Made by a program: the position numbers and the translations under genes
Part shown: positions 57,051-64,000 of the stretch, one piece after another
How the letters are laid out: every line of letters starts with the position of its first letter
Position numbering within the stretch: position 1 is the first letter of the stretch
DNA from: Psychrobacter immobilis
Lineage (GTDB): Bacteria; Pseudomonadota; Gammaproteobacteria; Pseudomonadales; Moraxellaceae
Reading direction: 5' to 3'
NCBI GenBank assembly: GCA_904846265.1
Contig: CAJHAA010000011.1
Coordinates: 1 to 64,000 of the forward strand
Length of the DNA: 64,000 nucleotides
Notes under the pieces: generated by a model
Databases searched by the model: none
What the model saw: the letters and a program-made list of their open reading frames with translations, nothing else
Told to the model about the DNA's origin: nothing

Positions 57051-58067
57051 CTAATCACGCCCAAGCTGACGGAAGCGTACAGCTGCCCGTCGCCAGTTAG
57101 CTGTCGGCATAGCAGCCGTTCCAGAGGAGTATGAACCAGCGGTTTTGATAGATTTGGTTACCATGGTCATCCCAGATAAAGTGACATCATCTGTAATCTC
57201 AATATGACCTGTGATACCGACCGCACCGCCAATAATACAGCGCTTGCCGATACTAGTGCTGCCCGCGATACCCGTTTGAGCCGCGATGGCTGTGCCATCA
57301 CCGATACGCACGTTATGAGCAACTTGTACCAAATTATCAATAATAACGTGATTGCCAATGACCGTATCATCAATGGCACCTCGGTCAATGCAAGTTTGAC
57401 TACCAATTCGCACATGGTTGCCAATTACGACCCGTCCTAACTGAGCGATACGCTCCCAGCCAGTGGTACTAGGATCTTTGGTTGGTGCAAAACCAAAGCC
57501 TTCTGCACCCACACTGACACCCGCGTGTAACCTTACATGATCACCAATGACACAATCATGCCCGATCACTACTTGTGATTTGATAACGCCATCAGTACCA
57601 ATAGTCGTATTTTCTTCGATCACCACATGCGCCGCAAGTGAGCTACGCGCACCAATTTGCACATAATCGGCAATCACACAAAAAGGTCCGATATTCACCT
57701 GCTCACCAATGACCGCACTATCAGCAATCACAGCGCTAGGATGAATACCACCAGACAGTGACTCACGAGCAAACAACTGACTAGCACCAGCATAAGCTAA
57801 GTAGGGGCTTGCGACGACTAACGCTATCGCTGTGGTGGGCACTTGGTCGCGATATTCCGCAGTAACCAATACAGCCCCTGCCTCGCTAATAGCCAGACTA
57901 GAAATATAATGAGGATCGGCCAAAAAGCTTAACTGATTATGACCAGCCGTGGTCAAACTACCAATACTGCTGAATTTTTGACGTAACTGTTCAGCGCTGA
58001 TTTCAGCCTTATTGGTGATGGGCTGACGCTGCTCAATCCGAGTGATAAGTTGCTCAATCGTTATCAT
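57051..58067 (-). CDS. lpxD: UDP-3-O-(3-hydroxyacyl)glucosamine N-acyltransferase
   Basis: LpxD adds the second, N-linked 3-hydroxyacyl chain in lipid A synthesis. An N-terminal uridine-binding domain (LSFLADPHYISSL) precedes hexapeptide repeats (IHPSAVIADSAVIGEQVNIGPF) and a catalytic-His region at DNLVQVAHNVRIG. The frame can be read from TTG 58121, but that adds a spurious hydrophobic stretch. ATG 58067 (MITIEQLITRIEQ) gives 338 residues, equal to the family. It follows bamA directly with no skp gene between. Confidence 0.96.
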   Translation of the reverse strand: MITIEQLITRIEQRQPITNKAEISAEQLRQKFSSIGSLTTAGHNQLSFLADPHYISSLAISEAGAVLVTAEYRDQVPTTAIALVVASPYLAYAGASQLFARESLSGGIHPSAVIADSAVIGEQVNIGPFCVIADYVQIGARSSLAAHVVIEENTTIGTDGVIKSQVVIGHDCVIGDHVRLHAGVSVGAEGFGFAPTKDPSTTGWERIAQLGRVVIGNHVRIGSQTCIDRGAIDDTVIGNHVIIDNLVQVAHNVRIGDGTAIAAQTGIAGSTSIGKRCIIGGAVGITGHIEITDDVTLSGMTMVTKSIKTAGSYSSGTAAMPTANWRRAAVRFRQLGRD

Positions 58068-58213
58068 AGTGACTATTAATATAAATATTATTATGAATAA
58101 GACAATCGCCAAGCTGAACAATCACCTTGGCGATCTACTAATATCTAACAGATGCTGCGTTCATTCAAGTAACTGCTATCGTTAACGACATGAACGCAAA
58201 CAATCATGCTACG

Positions 58214-60637
58214 TTAGAACGTATTACCAATCTGGAACTGAACTTTTTCAGTTTCATCGCCTTCTTTATCACCGATAGGTACAGCATAACTTAATGAAAT
58301 TGGACCAATTGGCGTATACCAGGTTATACCTGCACCCGCACTAAAGCGCATACTATTGTCTTGCGTCAACAGTGGTACGCCCGTATCAGTACCGTCATTA
58401 GGATTGATAAAAGTACGATCTTCCTTATCAGTCGTATCAAATACCTGACCACCTTCGGCAAACAATACCGGACGCACTTGATCTGCCCAATCGCCCTTAA
58501 ACGGCATTGGCAAAATTAGCTCACTACCGAAGCTGACTAGCGCATTACCACCGATATCTTCATCTTTGTAACGCACATCATCATTTATGGCATCATAATA
58601 CGTTTGTGATTTTGGCCCAAGGGTTGAGGCCTCATAACCACGTACAGAGCCATAGCCCCCAGCATAAAAGTTTTCATAAAACGGCAAATCATTACCATAG
58701 CCAAGCTTAGTATAACCGCGTGCTACCCAGTCTTTGTAGAAGGGATAATAGATGTTGCCGCTATAAACAAGTTTTTGATAGTTGGTATCACCCAAGCCAA
58801 TGGTGGCATCGACCGTATGGCTCATACCTTTGGTCGGGAACACTGGACGATCTAAGGTGCTATAGTCCCAGCCAAATAGTAGGTTATAAGTATTGTAATC
58901 ATTTTTGAAGCCTGTGCGTCCAGAAGCCACATTTTCATCATTGACAAAGTTCTCAAACGTACCGCCATCATCAATAATTTGCTGAACGTTTGATACACCC
59001 AAGAAGCGACCACCACGTACTGACGTATTATCAACGTTCAAGCCCGCACTAACGCGTTTGGTTTCATCAACAGGATAACTGTAGTTCAGCGTCGCACCAT
59101 AAGAATCGGTGACATAGTTACTGACGTTTCTATCATCGTATTTCGTTTCACGATAATAGGCACTAAGACCTTGTGAGACGCCGTTTTCGGTAAAGTAGGG
59201 ATCGGTATAACCCAAGCTATAAGAATCACGGGTTTCTGAGCGTGATAGTGCCGCTTTCACACGGTTACCTGTACCCATAAAGTTGTTTTGTGTTAGATCT
59301 AACTGGAAGGTCACACCGCCGCTTTGCGAGTAACCCGCGGCAATCGTTGAGCTACCAGAAGGCTGCTCTTCAACCGTATAATTAATATCTACTTGGTCTG
59401 GTTGGTTCGGTACTGGTTTCACATCAACGTTGACAGCTTTAAAGAAGCCTGTACGCATCAGACGTGTCCGTGACAACTGGATTTTGTCACTAGTCGCCAA
59501 TGCGCCTTCTAATTGACGCATTTCACGGCGCAGGACTTCGTCTTGAGTTTTGATGTTACCAGTAAAATTAATACGACGAACGTAAATAGGACGTGCAGGG
59601 TCGATGAAATAATCGATATCCACTACTTTAGTCTCGTCATTGATACGTGGTACTGGTCTCACCTGCGCCAAATAATAGCCTTCATTACCGTAACGACTCT
59701 TAAGTGCCGCGGTGGTTTCATCGAGCTTGGCTTGCGAGTACTTTTCATTGGGTGCAAAAGTCACCAACTCTGTTAGTTCATTGTTCTCAAAAGTCGGCTT
59801 ACCTAAGAAATTCACTTCGCCAAACTGATATTGTTCGCCTTCGCTTAGACTCACTTCGATAAACACACTGCTCTTATCTTCACTGATGTTGAGCACCGCA
59901 TTATCTACTGCAAAACGTACATAACCATCGTTTTGGTAAAGCGCTTTTAAATTCTCTAAACTGGCAGCCAGCTTTTCTTTGGCATAACGATCAGACTTTG
60001 ACAGCAGACGTGTCCACGAAGACTCTTTTACCGCAAAAACGTCTTTGATTTCTTCATCACTAAAGTGTTTATTGCCAATGATATTAATATCGACCACTTT
60101 GGCAGGTTTACCTTCGACAAAACGCACGTCGAGCTTGACGCGATTGCCATCAAGTAACGTTTGATCAACCTCGATATTGCTGTTGTAATAGCCTTGGCTG
60201 ATATATTGCTGCTGTAGCTCATTGGCAACGCCTTGTAGCGTGGCTTGTTTCAGCACATTACCGGCAGACAGACCAGCATTGTCCAGCCCTTGCTCTAGCC
60301 CTTCTTTTGGAATGAGCTTATTGCCCTCAAAATTGACTTCAGCAATCGTTGGGCGCTCAACGACATCAAACCGTAGCTGTCCACCTTCGATACGGCTTTG
60401 AATATCAGCAAAATTTTCGGTCGCATAAAGCGCCTTAATACTGGCCGCTAAACTACTGTCATTTACCGTATCCCCTACCGAAATAGGTAGAACCGGATAG
60501 AGGCTATCGGGGGTTAAACGTTGCAAACCATTGAAACCGATGTCAGTGACTACAAATTCTGCAGCCTGCACTGGCATACTCATCATCGCTACAACTAACG
60601 GCAACCCTGCCGCGCTCATAAATAAAGGCGTACGCAT
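58214..60637 (-). CDS. bamA: outer-membrane protein assembly factor BamA
   Basis: BamA is the essential insertase for outer-membrane beta-barrels. A signal peptide ends near VQAAEF, five POTRA domains run to about 420, and the 16-strand barrel has the conserved VRGYEASTLGP loop-6 motif. The C terminus ends VQFQIGNTF, with the terminal Phe. The longest frame opens with GTG 60643; ATG 60637 is preferred (807 residues; E. coli 810). It is downstream of rseP, as in Pseudomonas. Confidence 0.97.
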   Translation of the reverse strand: MRTPLFMSAAGLPLVVAMMSMPVQAAEFVVTDIGFNGLQRLTPDSLYPVLPISVGDTVNDSSLAASIKALYATENFADIQSRIEGGQLRFDVVERPTIAEVNFEGNKLIPKEGLEQGLDNAGLSAGNVLKQATLQGVANELQQQYISQGYYNSNIEVDQTLLDGNRVKLDVRFVEGKPAKVVDINIIGNKHFSDEEIKDVFAVKESSWTRLLSKSDRYAKEKLAASLENLKALYQNDGYVRFAVDNAVLNISEDKSSVFIEVSLSEGEQYQFGEVNFLGKPTFENNELTELVTFAPNEKYSQAKLDETTAALKSRYGNEGYYLAQVRPVPRINDETKVVDIDYFIDPARPIYVRRINFTGNIKTQDEVLRREMRQLEGALATSDKIQLSRTRLMRTGFFKAVNVDVKPVPNQPDQVDINYTVEEQPSGSSTIAAGYSQSGGVTFQLDLTQNNFMGTGNRVKAALSRSETRDSYSLGYTDPYFTENGVSQGLSAYYRETKYDDRNVSNYVTDSYGATLNYSYPVDETKRVSAGLNVDNTSVRGGRFLGVSNVQQIIDDGGTFENFVNDENVASGRTGFKNDYNTYNLLFGWDYSTLDRPVFPTKGMSHTVDATIGLGDTNYQKLVYSGNIYYPFYKDWVARGYTKLGYGNDLPFYENFYAGGYGSVRGYEASTLGPKSQTYYDAINDDVRYKDEDIGGNALVSFGSELILPMPFKGDWADQVRPVLFAEGGQVFDTTDKEDRTFINPNDGTDTGVPLLTQDNSMRFSAGAGITWYTPIGPISLSYAVPIGDKEGDETEKVQFQIGNTF

Positions 60638-60796
60638 AAACACTATCCGTCAATAAAAAACTTGCTTAAGTTAAGTTAAAAAGCCCATATTGTCTAGCGC
60701 ATTTCGCATGAAATTTAAGCGCATACGCAGCAGACTCAGAACACTTTATATAAAATGCATCACAAAATAAACTAAAAATTACGATTAGTACAGAGG

Positions 60797-60826
60797 CCAT
60801 GATACAAAGCATGCTACCTATCATGG
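60797..60826. repeat. 30-bp interrupted palindrome upstream of bamA
   Basis: CCATGATA (60797-60804) and TATCATGG (60819-60826) flank a central AGCATGCT palindrome. It is in the 262-bp rseP-bamA spacer, about 160 bp before bamA. It may be a transcript hairpin or a dimeric regulator site. Confidence 0.45.
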
Positions 60827-60899
60827 TCATAATCATCCCATAATAGGCGTAAAACCATTAGTATCTCGTGCCTTATCGATCATATTAGCGATTCGCTGG

Positions 60900-62276
60900 T
60901 CAAAACAGCCGACTAATATCATTACCAATTGCTAACACCATGAAACCTGCCAGCAAGAGTAAGCCGATATTTAGTCCAATCATTTGCACCCCTTCCGAGA
61001 GTGGCTTACCACGAATCAATTCAATAAGATAATACACAATATGACCGCCATCCAACACAGGAATGGGCAAAAGATTGAGTACAGCAAGGCTCAAACTAAT
61101 CAAAGCCGCCGTCGATAATACCATCTGCCAACTGATATCAAAACTCTGTTTGGCCACCTTGGCGATGGTAATCGGACCTGACAAATTGTCCAAACCAATC
61201 ATGCCTGATAGCATCTTACCCATTGAGCTGACAGTCATCACTGCGAGCTGTTCAGTTTTCTCAAATGATTTCACCAGTGACTCACCAGGGCCATAGGCTA
61301 CGGTGGTCTTGTAAGCGTCAGGAATAACAATTTCGGACTGTGCCACCATAGCACCAATTTGCCCATAATCGTTACCCAAATTGTCTTTTTTGCCTTGCGG
61401 CATAATCTGAAGCTGTACGGGTTTACCATCACGCAATACTGTAAAACTAAGCAAAATTTCAGGACTGTCGCGGATGATACGCGTGGCACTGAGCCAATCT
61501 TTAATTGGTTGATCATTGATAGCAATAATACGATCGCCTACTTTTAGACCTTGGCGACTGGCGGCACCCTCAGCGGTCAAATCACCTACTATCGGTGCAA
61601 TATCTGGTTGCCATGGCAGCATGCCAAAGCTGGTCAACGCATCTTTACCTTGCGCGCTGCCTTGCATAAACTGAGATACGGGCGCTTGATAAGTTTTGAT
61701 TGCATTATCAGCTTGTGTCTCTGATTGCAGAGTAATACTGACATTGTCCGTCTCGCCCATCCGTCCAGCAAGCCGATAGTTGATGCCTTCCCACGTTTGT
61801 ACCTCATGCCCATCAATCGCAACGACTTTATCACCAACTGGCAACTGTGCCATAGCAGCAGGCGTATCAGGTAATACCTGCCCAATCTTCGTCGCCAGCT
61901 GCTCTGATGGTGTCATAAATAACACCCAAAACAGCGCAATAGCAATGATAAAGTTCATGATAGGACCGGCTGCAACAATCGCAATCTTTTTTAGCGGATG
62001 CTGACGATTAAACGCCAAATGTTGCTCAGCTTTTGCTACCTCACCTTCGCGCTCATCGAGCATTTTGACATAACCACCAAGTGGCAAAGCAGAAATACGA
62101 TAATCAATACCGCTTTTTTTGCTCGTCCAGCCAAAGAGTTTGGGACCAAACCCGATAGAATAGGTCAAGACTTTAACGCCGCAAAGACGAGCGACGATAT
62201 AGTGTCCCCACTCATGTAAGGCAATAAGCGGACCTAAGACAAATATTGCCGCAAGGAGCGTTAATAAAAACGTCAT
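60900..62276 (-). CDS. rseP: RIP metalloprotease RseP
   Basis: RseP is the site-2 intramembrane protease that cleaves RseA and clears signal peptides. The zinc motif is HEWGH (His21, Glu22, His25). Two PDZ domains lie in the middle (LPVGDKVVAIDGHEVQTW and LKVGDRIIAINDQPIKDW), and NLLPIPVLDGGHI is the LDG zinc-ligand motif in the third helix. 458 residues (E. coli 450). It lies between dxr and bamA as in Pseudomonas. Confidence 0.96.
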   Translation of the reverse strand: MTFLLTLLAAIFVLGPLIALHEWGHYIVARLCGVKVLTYSIGFGPKLFGWTSKKSGIDYRISALPLGGYVKMLDEREGEVAKAEQHLAFNRQHPLKKIAIVAAGPIMNFIIAIALFWVLFMTPSEQLATKIGQVLPDTPAAMAQLPVGDKVVAIDGHEVQTWEGINYRLAGRMGETDNVSITLQSETQADNAIKTYQAPVSQFMQGSAQGKDALTSFGMLPWQPDIAPIVGDLTAEGAASRQGLKVGDRIIAINDQPIKDWLSATRIIRDSPEILLSFTVLRDGKPVQLQIMPQGKKDNLGNDYGQIGAMVAQSEIVIPDAYKTTVAYGPGESLVKSFEKTEQLAVMTVSSMGKMLSGMIGLDNLSGPITIAKVAKQSFDISWQMVLSTAALISLSLAVLNLLPIPVLDGGHIVYYLIELIRGKPLSEGVQMIGLNIGLLLLAGFMVLAIGNDISRLF

Positions 62277-62361
62277 GATCTTTTCTCAGTATGATTGCTC
62301 AGCATTCTTTTTTTGCATCTTTTACTAGCATCGTTTTTTAACGACGCAGTTGTTGATACAT

Positions 62362-63570
62362 TTACACCAACTTTGCCACAAGTTTTTCTGTAAGGTGACG
62401 TGCTATTTTATCAATTGCTAGTATATCTTCTATGTCAGCCGTTTCGTTTAACGGTGGCAGCTGTATGTCATTTAATGCTTGCTCATTGATATCAGCAATG
62501 TCGGTCAGGCGAATTTTTCCAGCCAAAAATGCCGCCACGGCAATTTCATTCGCCGCATTTAAGACAATCGTCGCTTGTGTGCCCGCTTGCATCGCCTGTC
62601 TTGCCAAACGCAAACAGGCGAATTTTTGCAAGTCAGGCTCAATAAACTCTAAGCCGCTGAGCGCAAATAAATCCAAAGGCTGCGAGCCACTCTCAATACG
62701 ATCAGGATAACTGAGCGCATGGGCAATGGGCGTTTTCATATCGGGACTGCCGAGCTGCGCCAAAAAGCTACCATCGCTATATTCTACCATTGAGTGAATG
62801 ATACTTTGTGGATGAATCACCACATTTATCTTATTTTCAGGCAAATCAAACAAATGGCAGGCTTCAATCAACTCAAGCCCTTTATTCATCATCGTAGCTG
62901 AGTCGACGGATATCTTTTGACCCATTGACCAATTTGGATGTTTGACCGCTTCAGCGACGCTCGCTTGCTGCATCTGCGCAAACGATTTTTGCAAAAACGG
63001 CCCACCAGAGGCCGTTAACCATAGCTTGCGCACGCCGTGATTTGGCTGATGAATTTGGGTATTATCCTGCTGAATAGCCAGTGGTAAACACTGAAAAATA
63101 GCGTTGTGCTCAGAGTCAAGCGGTAGCAAAGTAGCATTGTGCATTTTGACGGCAGTAATCATCACTTGCCCTGCCATCACCAGCGCTTCTTTATTCGCCA
63201 GTAAAATACGCTTACCTGCACGAGCAGCGGCTAAAGTAGAAGGCAGACCAGCTGCGCCTACGATCGCAGCGACAACGGTATCCGTCTGCGAATCAGTGGC
63301 AATGTCGACCAGCCCTGCTTCGCCTCCTACCACATCGATGTCAAGACCTGCCGCACGGAGTCGCTGGGCAAAATCATCGACTGCGGCGGTCGGTACGCTA
63401 ACGCGCTTTGGCAAAAACTGCTGGCAAAGTGCAAACAGTTTGTCTAAACGGTGATAGCCTGACAGAGCGTAGACCGTGTAAAGCTGTGGTTGCGCCGCTA
63501 ATATTGCTAACGTGCTATCGCCAATCGAACCTGTCGCGCCTAGTACGGCGATGCGTTGCGTCATAACCAT
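62362..63570 (-). CDS. dxr: 1-deoxy-D-xylulose 5-phosphate reductoisomerase
   Basis: Dxr commits DXP to the MEP isoprenoid pathway and is the fosmidomycin target. The NADPH motif is IAVLGATGSIGDSTL, then LLANKEALVMAG, DSEHNAIFQCL, TASGGPF and the flexible-loop region HPNWSMGQKISVDSATMMNKGLE. The open frame reaches TTG 63651, but ATG 63570 (MVMTQRIAVLG; AGG upstream) or ATG 63564 fits the family, giving about 402 residues. Confidence 0.96.
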   Translation of the reverse strand: MVMTQRIAVLGATGSIGDSTLAILAAQPQLYTVYALSGYHRLDKLFALCQQFLPKRVSVPTAAVDDFAQRLRAAGLDIDVVGGEAGLVDIATDSQTDTVVAAIVGAAGLPSTLAAARAGKRILLANKEALVMAGQVMITAVKMHNATLLPLDSEHNAIFQCLPLAIQQDNTQIHQPNHGVRKLWLTASGGPFLQKSFAQMQQASVAEAVKHPNWSMGQKISVDSATMMNKGLELIEACHLFDLPENKINVVIHPQSIIHSMVEYSDGSFLAQLGSPDMKTPIAHALSYPDRIESGSQPLDLFALSGLEFIEPDLQKFACLRLARQAMQAGTQATIVLNAANEIAVAAFLAGKIRLTDIADINEQALNDIQLPPLNETADIEDILAIDKIARHLTEKLVAKLV

Positions 63571-63723
63571 CGGTGCCTGTAAATGATACTCTAAAAAATT
63601 AAATAAGAAATCGATAAAACGTTTGATAAATAAGAGATAGACAATATCCAATGTATTGATTATTCACTCATCTTAACTACTATAATTAGGGCGTATCATC
63701 GTCTATGAATTATTTTTTCAGTC

Positions 63724-64000
63724 CTAAACCACTATCAAACCTAACTGCTGTATCGCCCAAAAACCAAGCGCAAATATCGGTGTGGCAGATAGCAGTGAGT
63801 CGATACGGTCAAGCACGCCGCCATGCCCCGGTAAAATCGTTCCTGAATCTTTGACATCAGCGCGGCGCTTAAGCATCGACTCAAATAAATCACCAAGTAC
63901 CGAGGCTAAAATGGTCAAGGCTGATAATGCTACAAATGCGACTAACGGCACACCAGTCAATTGCAACTTAAATACACTGATGGCAATGACCACGAGCAGA
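63724..64000 (-). CDS. cdsA: phosphatidate cytidylyltransferase, C-terminal part (cut by window edge)
   Basis: CdsA makes CDP-diacylglycerol for phospholipid synthesis. The visible C-terminal 92 codons include the family signature [21 protein letters not shown] followed by [11 protein letters not shown], and two membrane helices. The frame is open to the right window edge. It is upstream of dxr, as in Pseudomonas. Confidence 0.93.
   Translation of the reverse strand, partial: LLVVIAISVFKLQLTGVPLVAFVALSALTILASVLGDLFESMLKRRADVKDSGTILPGHGGVLDRIDSLLSATPIFALGFWAIQQLGLIVV

Noticed and set aside
63104..63454. 116-codon plus-strand ORF
   Set aside because: It is antisense to dxr, whose motifs are complete.
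63686..63700. TTAGGGCGTATCATC resembling a MITE or IS terminus between dxr and cdsA
   Set aside because: Only the first seven or eight bases match, with no partner end nearby; probably chance.

Overview
The window is a gamma-proteobacterial chromosome segment, almost certainly Moraxellaceae and most likely Psychrobacter. This rests on gene order and protein style: cmk-rpsA-ihfB-lapA-pyrF, argC-hemE-proB-obgE, a 480-residue GAPDH, cioAB with a DUF2474 peptide, amgK-murU divergent from lptD-surA, and cdsA-dxr-rseP-bamA-lpxD-fabZ-lpxA. Envelope proteins carry unusually Asn/Ser/Asp/Thr-rich extensions, and spacers are AT-rich. No tRNA, rRNA or CRISPR array was seen. Most of the window is ordinary core genome.

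Layout. 1-337: end of an IS5-type insertion sequence (partial transposase) abutting pyrF. 337-13.9 kb, all minus strand: pyrF, lapA, ihfB, rpsA, cmk (nucleotide and ribosome genes), tadA, ung, clpA, clpS, a membrane coiled-coil protein, argC, hemE. 14.1-18.4 kb, minus: proB, obgE, large gap. 18.4-22.3 kb is the most accessory part: two 174-bp MITE copies bracket a lipocalin gene, a Nudix/ThiE-like fusion and an orphan Fur-box-controlled hemP. 22.3-31.1 kb: tamB and an oversized tamA. 31.5-38 kb, plus: LplT-like MFS transporter, coq7, a secreted repeat protein, a lipoprotein lipase. 38.4-41.2 kb: cioA-cioB-DUF2474 cyanide-insensitive-type quinol oxidase. 41.3-48.4 kb: murU and amgK (peptidoglycan recycling, minus) divergent from lptD-surA (LPS export and outer-membrane folding, plus). 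48.4-55.2 kb: EEP-family phosphoesterase, asd, SOUL heme-binding protein, tgt, NSS transporter. 55.5-64 kb, minus: the outer-membrane/lipid A cluster cdsA-dxr-rseP-bamA-lpxD-fabZ-lpxA.

Together the window is rich in outer-membrane biogenesis: TamA/TamB, LptD, SurA, BamA, RseP, LpxA/LpxD/FabZ and a possible lysophospholipid flippase. Skp is absent from its usual place between bamA and lpxD. TamA and LptD both have long disordered periplasmic extensions.

The best candidates for something undescribed are: a run of consecutive stem-loops at 48582-48837 that may be a structured RNA or a long 3' UTR; the MITE family whose ends resemble the adjacent IS and whose copies sit between stop codons and terminators; the IS end that supplies the last base of the pyrF stop codon; and a 165-codon open hydrophilic frame leading into the lipocalin gene. 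No complete new multi-gene system was found. Several start codons are reassigned here using Shine-Dalgarno position and family length.
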